Assembly (NCBI RefSeq): GCF_040954835.1
Contig: NC_090698.1
Coordinates: 41,779,501-41,843,500 of the forward strand
Origin: Lepisosteus oculatus
Lineage: Eukaryota > Chordata > Actinopteri > Semionotiformes > Lepisosteidae
Direction: 5' to 3'
Length of the DNA: 64,000 nt
Positions within the stretch are counted from its first letter, which is position 1; every line of letters starts with the position of its first letter. Of this stretch, positions 41,701 to 49,383 are shown one piece after another. The notes below the pieces were generated by a model, which worked only from the letters and a program-made list of their open reading frames with translations, was not told the origin of the DNA and searched no databases. The translations under genes were made by a program, and so were the position numbers.

Positions 41701-44700
41701 TGCTCTATATATAACTTTGAATCGTATCTTCCAGTTCCTATAATGCCAAGCTAAGACATGTGAGCGATGACAGTAGGAGTGAGAAATGTATTTATAAACT
41801 TTAGAATTTGTCATTCATTTTTAAAATAATGGAATCTTGCATTTTTTTTCTTTTAGTATTCCGTAGCGCTTAAAAGTGTTGTTTTATGTTCACCACAAGC
41901 ATAGTACACATTGAAAACTTAAAACTTCAACTTCAACTTCAGAAAAAAAAAACGTTTTGCCCATTTTATTAGTAAGAGTAAAACTGCAAGGACAAAAATG
42001 CTAAAACACAGTAACTTTCTTTTTTCGAAGCTGTAAGTGTTGATGGTTGTCCTGAGCCAAATTTCAATAAAACTCCTATGGTTATTATAAAAACCAAAAC
42101 AAGGTCGCACTGGAAATAATATTGAACATATTATTGAGCATCAATAACCACTAGTGAGCAAAATAACAAACACTCAGTAATTTCTCAGTAATATATCGGG
42201 ATAACTGAATAGAGTGGTACAGTGGAGTACACAAAACCCCATCTGCTTATCCTCAGAATTCTGTGGAAATCTCAGTTATTCACCAGAAACAATAATAAAG
42301 AGAAGTCCTTTCTCCTGGTTGCTAGAGTTGACTCCCTCCAAGACATATACAGCTATCTGCACAAAATAGTTAATATATTTCCATAGGTATGTCCACACTC
42401 AAATGCAAACAGAGAAAATCGTAAAAGGATTATTAAAGGCATACAGGAACGTAGGGCAGTCAGTGGGTTAAAGTGGTACAAATTGATAACTTGTGAGAGA
42501 AAGACTAAAGGCATACTGTAAGAAACAAGATACAAGTGTTCTTGGATATAAAAAAAAATAGAGAACCAAGGTCACAGAAGCTGGAAAATTAGTAATTATG
42601 CATTTCATCTCTTTATCTGCCCTGAGAAATGTAGCTTTACTTGTACATAAGCCCTTGAAAACTTGCATTCTGTGGCTACCCCCTGCAGTGGCTTCAAAGT
42701 GTTTTCATGTTTGGAGACAATTCTACCGTGAAGTAATCTCTCTAATTGAACCCTGATGTGTGAAAACCAGTTAAGCTGTCTCTGATGCAGCTGCAGAAAG
42801 TAAAAACCGGTCATGGTCCATACTCCTTTTGTCCTAATTCCCTTTTACCACTACAATTGTCACACAAATAAGTTACATTTAAATTATGCTCGTCATCTCA
42901 AAGGATCCAGAAGCACTTTGCATTTAGGAGGGGACCCACTAAAGCTACAGTATAACCTATGATCAAGTACAGCACATAATAAGTGAAGAACAGCAGGCAT
43001 TGTAAGCCAGTAACCACACAAGGCAGAAGATCAAGTGAACACGTAGGAAATTGCTTCACCAGAATTTAATGGGACTTAAGTAGGTCAGATTGTGTAAGAC
43101 CAAAGTGTTTAGATTTACATGAGTAAATTTAGCCAAGACACTGTAAAGACATTCGAAACGGGACCTTGGTTAAGTGTTTCATGCAAGAACCTGTGTTTTC
43201 TACAGCACAGTGTTCCCTGTCATTAAATGACATTGATTGGTCTAGAGGGTAGAGGCTCATCAGCTGGTCCACCAATACCTCTTTGTATCACCATGGTGTT
43301 CCTAGGAGGTTTCCCATTCCAGTACTGACTACTCTCAACCGTGCTTAGCGTATGAGAATTGGTTAAGAACTGGCTACAAGAAGTAGTTCTGCTGTTATAC
43401 TGTAGATTCTTCAAGACAGAAAAGGTTCAGACTTTGCTGTGAGAAATAGAAATGAAACGCAAACGTGTTTTCACTTGGATTTTGCGTTTTCATTACAGTT
43501 TAACATCTACTACAAGATCAAGTACTGCAGCCTTAGGAGTATCCAAGAACCCTGTTCCCGAGAATGAGGTACTCTATGACACACTGAAAACTTCCTCTGG
43601 CATAAAAGCAGTTGCCCACAAGTTGTGCACAATTTTCATTACCCATTTTAGGTAAAAATTAAGTGTTCTGCGAGTGCTCAAGCTAGGGTAAGGGTTAAGG
43701 TTTGAACAACCTCTAGGAGGGGACCCACTTAACCTAAATCCTATGATACTATGATTCAAACACAATTCACGTGATTAAAATATAATTGTGGTGCTGAATC
43801 TTGTGGTGCTGCACAGGATTATAAAATTCAAACCCCACAGAATTGTTACCAAACTTAACATAGTGATCTATTACTGTGGTCAGGGTATTGCTGACCATGC
43901 TTGAACATGCTGGTACACATATGCCCACAAAGTTTCTTCTAATTAACTTGTTTTTTTAGGTGTTTTCTCCCTCTGTCTATGATTGTGCTTCACTGTCAGC
44001 AGCCTCTATAGACTAAGCTTGTTGTTTTCAGTGTTTCATTCTCATTTCAAAAAGTCCTAACATTTACTTATTATACTTACAGGTAGCACGTTGCTGCTTC
44101 TGTTTCAGTCAGGAGGATGAAGGTAATTATCACTTTCTTTATGCGTAGAGGGGTTATTTTGAAGATAACTGAACAACACAGCACAAATGTTAACACAAAA
44201 ATATATTTCCAGTTTACAGATGAAAAAACTCTAAACCAGAGGCTACCCACCCCATGAGAGCCTGAAAAACTAAACTAGCAAGTGAACTTAAAAAAAGACA
44301 GGTTTAGTAGCCCCTGTGCCATCAGTCATTGTCTCCAAAGATTGTAGATCTCTTTCCCTGGCAACCTGAGCAGTAGGGAGTAACTCCATGAGAACCACTT
44401 CGAGAAAGGCAAAGACTCAGTGGCATCTGGAAAGAGTGTATGGCAGGTACCAACATAGATCAGTTAGCCTTTTAGCAGGAATAATGTCAGCCAGCCACAC
44501 TCTTTTCGATATTATCAAACTTCAAGGAAAGTCAATCCAAACATTTTCAAAGAACGTCTTCCAATTCAGTGACATGAGGGAGCCAGAGCCTACCTTGGCA
44601 AGCAACAGGTGTAAAGCAGGATACACTCAGGATAGGATGCCAGTCCATCACAGGGCACACACAGACAGGAATGCACTTGCACCAGAGCCAGTTTTCCCAG

Positions 44701-47700
44701 AAGCCACCAGTAACCTTAGACTACTAATATGTGTTTAGACTGTGGGAGGGAACAGAGCAAATGACATGTCTGTGTGTACCCTGTGACTGGCTTCCCATCC
44801 AGAGTGTATCTTGCCTTGTGCCTGAAACCTGTAGACGAAACCTATGGGGTGAATAGACAAACTCCCTACAGACAGGGAAAGTCATTGTTCAGTAATATAA
44901 CCAGTTACATTCTTCTTATGAACCATTGATAGTATTGAACAGACCTTTTCCCAAAGCACGTGTACACTACATTTACAAACCATATGGAATAATGTACTAT
45001 TGCTTCTTGAGAAGACAGAGTACGCTTAGACAAGTCAATAACATGCATTAGAAAACATCACAAGCGAGGGGTGGTTAAGTAAATGCTATGGATAAACTTA
45101 AAATGGATCAACTGGTGGTCAGGACTTTTAGAACCCCAATTCAAATTTATCCAAATGATATCATTAGAAATTCTTCTTCCTACAAGAGATAGATCCTTTT
45201 TCCAAATACTGTTGACCCTCGTGTGGGATTAAATAAATAGCTCAGATTAAGAGATCCCCCTTGTATTCAGTATTTTATGTAAAGTTGAGCAATGGAAGCA
45301 CTGTGTTTCTGCATTATGTTTCTGTAGGAAAAGTGGTAAGAAAAAATAAAAGTACTTGGCATTTTGTAACACAATTGAAAATCTTGGACGGTTCTTAAAA
45401 TTCTTAAAATTTTATCCTGAATAATGTTGGCAAACACATAATTACCTTACCCAATAAGTACAGTAATTAACTAGCTCAGGCATTGACAAAGGGACAGCAT
45501 TGTAAAAACAGGAGGATATGAGAGCCATTTTGTTCCGGTTTTAAGTCTTTTTACTAGGCGCTAGGCGCCACTGTATATAATTAAATATGAAAAGCAGATC
45601 TTGCAATCAGTATTAAAAGACTAAATTTTCCTTTAGTTTTTTCCATGTAACTGAAGCTCTATCTTGAAACCAATACCTTGACTGGATGCAGCATAATTAT
45701 CCGGAAACAACATTTCACAAAGGCAATTCTAACCAAGTTACCAAAGCTCTCATAAGTAAAAAAGTAAAGTAAATTAAATAATGTTCCAGCAATCTTAAGA
45801 AAGAGCAGTGCAAACAAAGAGACTGGGCTGAAAACGGAAAGCAAAAAAGGTGTGTTGGAATAAATGAGATTAACAATAATTGAAGAATATTTGTACAAGA
45901 CTTCCCTCTGCTGGTGGGAAAGAAACTCAAGGAAAAAATGTTTCTGTTTTTTCAAAGGCCTGTGCATTTAGGCTTGATAAACATTTTAAATGTTTTTAAA
46001 GATATATTGACCTTAGTTAATCTCAAGAACTCTTCTTTAACGTGTTTTTATAAATTATATGGTTCATGCTCTATTCAAAATGTGTAAAGCATCTATAAAT
46101 AAGAGTTCAATAACCGCAGGCAATGAATAATGATCATTAGAACTTCATAACATAACAAATAGTTTTGTAGTACAATTAGATGCAGAGACAATGTGGTGAT
46201 GCATTTTAAAAATACATAACAGTATCAAATTATGACATTTAATAATAATACTGAAGCTAAGCAGGTGTGAGCCTGGTCAGTACCTGGATGAGAGACCTCC
46301 TGGGAAAAACCTAAGGTTGCTGCTGGAAGAGGTGTTAGTGGGGCCAGCAGGGGGTGCTCAACCTGTGGTCCATGTGGGTCCTAATGCCCCAGTATAGTGA
46401 CGGGGACGCTATACTGTAAACAGACGCCGTCCTTCGGATGAGACGTAAAACTGAGGTCCTGACTCTCTGTGGTCATGGCGTTTCTCTAAAAGAGTAGGGG
46501 TGTTACCCCAGCGTCCTGGCCAAATTTCCCATTGGCCCTTACCAATCATGGCCTCCAAATAATCCCCATCAATGAACTGGCTTCATTACTCTGCTCTCCT
46601 CCCCACTGATAGCTGATGTGTGGTGAGCGTTCTGGCGCACTATGGCTGCAGTCGCATCATCCAGGTGGATGCTACACATTGGTGGTGGTGGAGGGGAGTC
46701 TCCATTACCTGTAAAGCGCTTTGAGTGGAGTGTCCAGAAAAGCTCTATATAAGTGTGAGCAATTATTATTATAACATTTAACTTGCTTATCAAGTGGATT
46801 TCTAGTCACATAGATTTAATATCAAAGCCAGTATACTGTAAGTGAGAATCACAATTTTCCCATGATAAAATATCAGAAATAAATATTCTGGCCAACAGGA
46901 CTGTAAATGTGACAGTAATTGGGTTATTTTAGTTGTATTGTTAGTCCAATACATAACTGTAGTTATTAGATTATTCTTATTAATGTTCTAGCTCCAATGC
47001 TTTCATATTACCATTGTATATATTTTAAAGTGGCCTTTGATCTGCATTTGAATGAAGATACCCATCCATTATTGTCCTGTTAACACCTGTGTTCTCTGTG
47101 CAGCGGACTACTATGTGGATAATCGAAGAGGGGGACAGAAAGTGATTTATGATGAGAGGGAGGGTACCGTCTACAGCTACGCCTTTTTTCACTTTGTCTT
47201 CTTCCTTGGATCTCTCTACGTCATGATGACAATCACCAACTGGTTCCAGTAAGTAAGAGATTATGTTAAAGATATAGAGAACGTAATATGCACAAGGAAT
47301 GGCATAATTGTTTGATAAAACTGTACTGCGTATAATGCTTTTTACCATAAATGTTACAACTACAATTTTAAGTTTAAATACTAAGTGTTGCACTGGTCTG
47401 TACAAATAGTTTACATGAAGCTCACCAAATTTTGATATAGCAGAGCCCAGTCCAGTGGTAGTGTCACCAAATGCTTTTTAAAGTAAAACGATTTTTACTT
47501 CAGTCATCAGCAAAGCCCTGGGCCTAACCTACACTGGAGTGGTAAAGGATAAGAAAGTGAATTTCCTTGAGTGGCCCAGCCAAAGTGCCGCACCTGAATC
47601 CTTTAGAGAATCTGTGGAAAGACCTGAAACCCGCTGTCAATATCGATACCCAAGCAGATTCAGAGAGCTTGAGCAGATCTATCTAGACAAATGGGCAAAA

Positions 47701-49383
47701 ATTGCACCAAGCAGGTGTGTGAAGTTGATAGCGTCCTAACCAAAAGGATTTCCTGCTGTAAGTGCTGCCAAAGCTGCTTCCACCAAATGTTGAGTTCAGG
47801 GGTCTAAAGACTTTTGTACAGTCATTGCTGTCCACTGTATGTCAGTTAATTCTCTCCACTTTGAGCATTCACGTTTTGAATAAAATATCAAGTTAAAAAA
47901 TACATATGCATTATTTTATAGCCTTTTATTACCTTTGGATATTAAAGGTGGCTGCACAGCCAAAGTAATCATCATCCTGAGGAAAGTCAGAGAATCATCC
48001 AAAGACCTGACCTAAAGAAATCGTGACTGACAAATTTCTGGTGATGGCTAAGAAATCATAAAATGAAGGTTTTGTTTCAGGTTCAATCATAGTGTTCTTC
48101 ATGAAATTGTTCCGAGCTAGTGGGTGGCAGCTATCCCATCAGCAAAAGAACACATGGAGGTTTTACCTAAAGTGTAGGGACGGAAGAAAGTGTTTTGTGA
48201 AGCTACAATTGAGAATCTCTCAAGACTAGAATTCCACAGTAACCACAAGAATCTGGCATAATAAAAAGAAGAGACTTGAATTTGCCAAAATGCAAAACCA
48301 ACTGCCATGTCAAATGGGACTATGTAATGTGATTGGATGAAACACAAACATGGTGCCTCTGTCAGAGAAATCTTGAACTTGGTCCCAGAAGTACTTTCCA
48401 GCTGGATAGCAGACCACAATAATCATTACCGTCTGTGTACCGAATGGCTAAATGAGCATTAAAATAATGTTATTGACTGGCCACCATTTCCAGCATTTGT
48501 AGTATGAGCTGAAGAATACAGGAGGCTTGTGCATGATACACAACCTGGAGTAATAAAAGTGTTAATAAATTCCTCCTGCGAAAAGTATGAAGTATGAAAA
48601 GCTGATAACACGCATACATAAATTTGGCCTTCTTTGCACATTATTTACAAAATGGAAATTGACAAATGCATCATGATAACCTTTTAGTATCCCATCTCAT
48701 GATATAACCACAGTTTCATTCATTTTATATGCTGATATAAATCAATGTTTTTTTTTATCAAGATCTGCATGTACCCATTACCTCGGTTGGGTATTTTACT
48801 GAAGCAATCTCAGTGGCATTGCGTTACATAAGGGTACAACAACAGGGCCCCTCATAAAGTTTGATTACAGGAATGACCTTAAGATCATTAAAATTTAAAG
48901 AAGATCCACAAAATACAGGTTCCTAAGGTGTGAATACATTTGAACATTGGCATTAAGAAATAACAGTATTTTTATGGCATATATAATATACAGTATATAC
49001 ATATATAGATAAATAGTCTGTGATATTTAGACTACAGGTACATATTTTCAATTTTCCAGAAAAACTTGCTGTACACCTGTATTTTCTTTGTTAGAGCAGT
49101 TTATTATTTTTGGCTTTTTTGGTTTATTAGGCTCTCCCGTGACTCTGTATTGGGTAAATTGGTTAGAAAATAGATGGCTGGCATTGATTATAGGAAACTT
49201 GAGCATCCTAACTTGTGTTTACTCATTGTCCGCAGTTACGAGGATGCCAAAATCGAAAAGCTGTTCCATGGGAGTTGGTCCGTTTACTGGATCAAGATGG
49301 CTTCTTGTTGGTCCTGTCTGTTTCTCTTCACATGGACACTCATGGCACCGCTTATGTGTCCCAACAGGGAGTTCCTTGCCTGA
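2731..49383 (+). CDS. serinc5: SERINC5, serine incorporator 5 (complete coding gene, 12 coding exons)
   Basis: The joined exons (1386 nt) give 461 residues. SERINC proteins are ten-helix membrane proteins of the plasma membrane and endosomes. They act as non-ATP phospholipid scramblases, were first linked to serine incorporation into lipids, and SERINC5 restricts retrovirus particle infectivity. Seen here: a Cys-rich N-terminus (residues 12-26), hydrophobic helices at about 37-54, 87-110, 126-145, 157-176, 194-219, 229-250, 266-283, 312-331, 388-408 and 428-450, and family motifs such as [25 protein letters not shown] and VIYDE. An N-glycosylation sequon NTT lies at residue 294, where human SERINC5 also has one. 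The start MSVRCC matches the family start, and every exon junction keeps phase with GT-AG sites. SERINC5 rather than SERINC1-4 is chosen from the LACCCGSA and VARCCFCFS segments and the THBS4 neighbour. The start and gene identity are firm; UTR limits are not known. Confidence 0.96.
6377..6725 (+). repeat. V-SINE/HE1-like SINE, near full length
   Basis: tRNA-like head with GGCGGCACTGTAG and GGGTTCAG boxes, central block GTTCCAGTTTCTTCCCACAG, 3' block TGGACTGGCATCTGTCCAGG, and a tail ending AAAATGGGTGGATG. This is the most complete + copy in the window, so it is useful as a reference. Confidence 0.85.
6840..7418 (+). mobile_element. Tc1-like DNA transposon relic
   Basis: Contains a decayed transposase C-terminal stretch: TGGCCCAGTCAAAGTCTTAA (WPSQS-like) and a later CAAGAAGAATGGG (QEEW-like) segment. 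It closes with GGCACTGTA, a Tc1-type end. Frames are broken; the 5' end is not clear. Confidence 0.5.
9037..9290 (+). repeat. V-SINE/HE1-like SINE, 5'-truncated
   Basis: Starts at GGGGTGCTATCTGTGTG; central and 3' blocks are clear (TTAATTGGCTTCTGGGAA, GTCCCATCCAGGGCATGTCC) with tail AAAATGGATGGATG. Confidence 0.82.
10660..11430 (+). other. GC-rich anomalous block, possible LTR or promoter-bearing element
   Basis: Richer in G+C and CpG than its surroundings. On the + strand it has TATAAAAAG near 10858 and a possible splice donor (CAGGTGAGC) near 10995. On the - strand an AATAAA sits just outside at about 10420. No coding similarity was recognised and no boundary repeats were found. It could be a long LTR or a remnant of another element. 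Confidence 0.4.
11490..11860 (-). repeat. Possible tRNA-derived SINE
   Basis: Read on the - strand, 11860-11765 shows a run like a tRNA head: GGTAAAGGCAC, then GCGCAGGCTGAGC, then the B-box-like CACAGGTTCATGTC. The remainder is unassigned. The family is not identified and the ends are approximate. Confidence 0.4.
12029..12464 (+). repeat. Deu-type SINE (SINE3-like), head missing
   Basis: Shares long blocks with the copies at 17007 and 46251: GGGGCCAGCAGGGG, CCAAATTTCCCATTGGCCC, GGCGCACTATGGCTGCCGTC, and tail GTAAAGCACTTTGAGTGGAG followed by GCAATTATTATTA. The 5S-like head is absent. Confidence 0.88.
14100..14170. repeat. AT-rich low-complexity tract
   Basis: Almost pure TA/ATT sequence, including a (TA)n run. 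Similar tracts occur at 25520-25600 and 48980-49012. Confidence 0.85.
14543..14808 (-). repeat. V-SINE/HE1-like SINE, minus strand
   Basis: Starts with CCATCCATCCATCTTCTAAC (reverse of the tail) and ends with CTAACCACTGCGCCACCATA (reverse of the tRNA-like head). It lies 236 bases before exon 2 of SERINC5. Confidence 0.85.
15044..15211 (+). CDS. serinc5: SERINC5 coding exon 2
   Basis: Acceptor CTGTAG and donor GTAAGA, 56 whole codons (residues 10-65). Carries the Cys-rich segment [14 protein letters not shown], the TRFMY motif and transmembrane helix 1. A second AG four bases in (ctag) would shift the frame, so the first AG is used. Confidence 0.95.
15388..15697 (-). repeat. V-SINE/HE1-like SINE, minus strand, near full length
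   Basis: Reverse of the tail side (TACACCCTGGATGGGACG), AAACTCCACACAGATAGC in the middle, and head reverse ATGCTAACCACTGCACCACC at the upper end. Confidence 0.87.
16749..17006 (+). repeat. V-SINE/HE1-like SINE, first part of a nested copy
   Basis: CTGCCTCTGAGCACTGGGG through GTCCAGGGTGTATCCTGCC to CTTGCTTGCTG, where a Deu-type SINE begins. The copy continues at 17470. Confidence 0.85.
17007..17469 (+). repeat. Deu-type SINE (SINE3-like) inserted in a V-SINE
   Basis: GAAGAGGTGTTAGTGGGGCC start, GCCGTCCTTCGGATGAGACG core, and end AAGCGCTGTATAAGTGTAAG plus ATTATTATTA tail. The 5S-like head is missing. Flanks on both sides belong to one V-SINE. Confidence 0.9.
17470..17525 (+). repeat. V-SINE/HE1-like SINE, resumed 3' part
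   Basis: TGTGATAGGCTCCAGCTCCC then AAAGAGGTTGTAAAATA, the family 3' end expected after GCTTGCTG at 17006. Confidence 0.8.
17527..17606 (-). repeat. Deu-type SINE 3' tail fragment, minus strand
   Basis: ACAGCACTTTTCTGGACATT, then AAAGCACTTTACAG and CCCCTCCACCACCACCA: the reverse of the 3' end of the element at 17007. Confidence 0.78.
22423..22601 (+). CDS. serinc5: SERINC5 coding exon 3
   Basis: Acceptor TTTTATAG, donor GTATGT, ends in phase 2. Encodes residues 66 to about 124: a luminal loop with paired cysteines ([13 protein letters not shown]) and helix 2 ([17 protein letters not shown]), then [10 protein letters not shown]. Confidence 0.95.
23531..23613 (+). CDS. serinc5: SERINC5 coding exon 4
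   Basis: Acceptor TTTTACGCAG, donor GTACTG, 83 nt; completes the split Gly codon and ends in phase 1. Encodes [11 protein letters not shown] and the family-diagnostic [11 protein letters not shown] of helix 3. A longer open frame across this exon (23455-23868) is in another frame and is not the gene. Confidence 0.95.
23614..28540 (+). other. SERINC5 intron 4 (4.9 kb)
   Basis: Contains an AT-rich tract (25520-25600) and a 5S-like SINE relic (26107-26262). Otherwise no recognised element. Intron 3 (22602-23530) likewise shows nothing recognisable. Confidence 0.7.
26107..26262 (+). repeat. Old 5S-rRNA-derived SINE relic
   Basis: GCCTGATCTTATCCGATCTC and, after a gap, CATTGGGATGAGAGACTG resemble the 5S rRNA internal promoter region. 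About 80 bases later GTGTAAGCAATTATTCTG resembles the Deu-type SINE tail. It is badly decayed, without a Deu core I can align. Confidence 0.55.
28541..28634 (+). CDS. serinc5: SERINC5 coding exon 5
   Basis: Acceptor TTGATTACAG, donor GTAAGA, 94 nt. Encodes [17 protein letters not shown] and [13 protein letters not shown]: helix 4 and the conserved EFAHKWN segment. The final Trp codon is split with exon 6. Confidence 0.95.
29560..30075 (+). mobile_element. CR1/L2-type LINE relic, endonuclease part
   Basis: Conceptual frames show [14 protein letters not shown] and, downstream, [15 protein letters not shown], which fit the endonuclease domain of non-LTR retrotransposons (ITETWL and GDFN motifs). 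Several stops and frame breaks make it dead. Confidence 0.72.
30424..30911 (-). mobile_element. Probable LTR fragment within the CR1 relic
   Basis: On the - strand it begins TGTCATGCTCTCCCC, has TATTTAAAGGC near 30742-30732, and is GC-rich, resembling the LTR at 59469-60038 in layout. The other boundary is uncertain (30398-30430) and no target duplication was found. Confidence 0.45.
30912..31130 (+). mobile_element. CR1-type LINE relic, reverse transcriptase end
   Basis: The frame near 30935 gives [16 protein letters not shown], close to the LRPHLEYCVQFW motif of CR1-type reverse transcriptase. Probably the same LINE as 29560-30075, split by the LTR-like block. Confidence 0.65.
31177..31594 (-). 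mobile_element. Solo LTR of family A, minus strand
   Basis: Reverse complement matches the LTR at 1267-1737 at both ends: it starts TGAAGTGATACAC and ends GAATTTCCCACAACA, sharing the stretch around TGAGCTCAATAAATACTGAA. TTGTT occurs on both sides (31171-31175 and 31595-31599), with one extra T at the left, so the target duplication is slightly imperfect. No internal coding sequence. Confidence 0.75.
32100..32760 (-). mobile_element. CR1-type LINE relic, reverse transcriptase, minus strand
   Basis: Read on the - strand, the 32610-32560 part gives [15 protein letters not shown], matching the DFSKAFDKVPH motif of CR1-type reverse transcriptase. Flanking parts resemble a widespread vertebrate CR1 relic layout. 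Heavily mutated. Confidence 0.65.
35415..35605 (+). repeat. Internal repeat of the foldback element, copy 1
   Basis: Inverted match to 36780-36975 with only about nine differences by eye. Both copies keep an open frame (ESVQA...LLTERFI), but this reflects repeat identity rather than a recognised protein. Confidence 0.85.
36750..36780. repeat. Perfect 13-bp hairpin
   Basis: AAAGTATACTAGT, loop TTGTC, then ACTAGTATACTTT. The right arm runs straight into the inverted copy at 36780-36975. Confidence 0.9.
36780..36975 (-). repeat. Internal repeat of the foldback element, copy 2 (inverted)
   Basis: Reverse complement of 35415-35605. It lies in the unpaired middle of the element, so the element has more than a simple pair of arms. 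Confidence 0.85.
37525..37588. repeat. Simple repeats (CTCG)n and (CT)n
   Basis: CTCTCTCGCTCGCTCGCTCG followed by a CT run and CAATTCAATTCAAGG, inside the foldback element. Confidence 0.85.
38195..38362 (-). repeat. tRNA-derived insertion or tRNA pseudogene in the foldback arm
   Basis: On the - strand 38284-38205 gives GGTGGCGCTGTGGGTTAGG (A-box-like) and GTTCGAATCC (perfect B box), then a run of nine T at 38203-38195 that could end Pol III transcription. The T-stem does not pair well, so a functional tRNA is unlikely. The opposite arm lacks this stretch. Confidence 0.6.
39146..39357 (+). CDS. serinc5: SERINC5 coding exon 6
   Basis: Acceptor CTTTCAG, donor GTGAGT, 212 nt. Encodes [16 protein letters not shown], helix 5, and helix 6 with [19 protein letters not shown]. 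The open frame extends a few bases past the donor into a stop (TGTGAGTAG), but the next exon restores the family sequence, so the donor at 39358 is used. Confidence 0.95.
39635..39730 (+). CDS. serinc5: SERINC5 coding exon 7
   Basis: Acceptor GCCCTGCAG, donor GTGAGT, 96 nt. Encodes [18 protein letters not shown] and [13 protein letters not shown], the most conserved SERINC block (helix 7). Only 277 bp of intron separates it from exon 6. Confidence 0.95.
40590..40950 (+). repeat. V-SINE/HE1-like SINE, near full length
   Basis: GCAGTGGTTAGCATTTTTGC head, CTCCAGTTTCCTCCCACAGT centre, GATGGACTGGCATCCCATCC and a tail AAAGTGGATGGGTGG. In SERINC5 intron 7. Confidence 0.87.
41127..41250 (+). CDS. 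serinc5: SERINC5 coding exon 8
   Basis: Acceptor CCTTTGCAG, donor GTAGGT, 124 nt. Encodes [17 protein letters not shown] and helix 8. It holds sequon NTT (residue 294, also a sequon in human SERINC5) and a second sequon NYT (residue 309) just before helix 8. Confidence 0.95.
41251..43498 (+). other. SERINC5 intron 8 (2.2 kb)
   Basis: A minus-strand Deu-type SINE occupies part of 42900-43382. 41260-42890 shows no recognisable element. Confidence 0.65.
43140..43382 (-). repeat. Older Deu-type SINE with 5S-like head, minus strand
   Basis: The reverse of 43376-43300 matches the 5S rRNA region (GCTAAGCACGG, CCAGTACTGACT on the + strand, GGAAACCTCCTAGG). The reverse of 43245-43150 aligns with the Deu core (ACAGGGAACACTGTGCTGTA, TTAACCAAGGTCCC). 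The tail may reach to about 42905. Confidence 0.65.
43499..43568 (+). CDS. serinc5: SERINC5 coding exon 9
   Basis: Acceptor TTCATTACAG, donor GTACTC, 70 nt, ends in phase 0. Encodes [18 protein letters not shown] and PVPENE, the start of the large intracellular loop between helices 8 and 9. LTSTTRSS is a family hallmark. Confidence 0.93.
44083..44122 (+). CDS. serinc5: SERINC5 coding exon 10 (40-nt microexon)
   Basis: Acceptor ACTTACAG, donor GTAATT. Thirteen codons plus one base encode [13 protein letters not shown], matching the ARCCFCFS stretch of human SERINC5. It bridges exon 9 (phase 0) to exon 11 (needs one leading base), so the frame works only if it is included. Too short to show as an open frame by itself. 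Confidence 0.9.
44577..44760 (-). repeat. V-SINE/HE1-like SINE, minus strand, partial
   Basis: GGGAGCCAGAGCCTACCTTG start, CCAGTCCATCACAGGGCAC, CCAGTTTTCCCAGAAGCC and GACTGTGGGAGGGAACAGAG. The head side is missing. Confidence 0.8.
44763..44825 (+). repeat. V-SINE/HE1-like SINE fragment, plus strand
   Basis: CATGTCTGTGTGTACCCTGT and CCCATCCAGAGTGTATCTTG. It lies head-to-head against the minus fragment just before it. Confidence 0.65.
46251..46771 (+). repeat. Deu-type SINE (SINE3-like) with 5S-rRNA-derived head
   Basis: Head CTGAAGCTAAGCAGG, CCTGGTCAGTACCTGGATGA and GAGACCTCCTGGGA follows 5S rRNA; then the Deu core (GCCGTCCTTCGGATGAGACG) and tail (AAAGCTCTATATAAGTGTGA, ATTATTATTA). Most complete copy in the window; only the first part of the 5S region is missing. 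Confidence 0.92.
47104..47248 (+). CDS. serinc5: SERINC5 coding exon 11
   Basis: Acceptor CTGTGCAG, donor GTAAGT, 145 nt. Encodes [20 protein letters not shown] then [19 protein letters not shown] and MMTITNWF (helix 9). The VIYDE and TNWF motifs are typical of all SERINCs. Confidence 0.95.
47510..47880 (+). mobile_element. Tc1-like transposase C-terminal relic
   Basis: The frame gives [20 protein letters not shown] and a later [20 protein letters not shown], matching the LEWPSQSPDLNPIENLW and EEWAKIPPSRC region of fish Tc1 transposases. The DLNPIE catalytic segment is corrupted. It lies in SERINC5 intron 11. Confidence 0.75.
47990..48530 (+). mobile_element. Second Tc1-like transposase relic
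   Basis: Broken frames carry RLEFAKMQN and, from about 48415, [16 protein letters not shown] and [10 protein letters not shown], which fit the QDNDPKH...WLKEHNIKVMDWP part of Tc1-like transposases. A different Tc1 lineage from 47510-47880. Confidence 0.6.
49135..49178 (+). repeat. V-SINE/HE1-like SINE tail fragment
   Basis: GTGACTCTGTATTGGGTAAA and TTAGAAAATAGATGG match the family 3' end. It lies only about 58 bases before the exon 12 acceptor of SERINC5. Confidence 0.6.
49236..49383 (+). CDS. serinc5: SERINC5 coding exon 12 with stop
   Basis: Acceptor TTGTCCGCAG. Encodes [20 protein letters not shown], helix 10 ([19 protein letters not shown]) and the C-terminus MCPNREFLA, then TGA at 49381. 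The ending closely follows the family's CPTREF(S/L) end. Confidence 0.95.

Larger units (their letters stand above)
44123..47103 (+). other. SERINC5 intron 10 (3.0 kb)
   Basis: Holds SINE pieces (44577, 44763) and a full Deu core copy (46251). 44830-46240 and 46780-47090 show nothing recognised. Confidence 0.7.
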
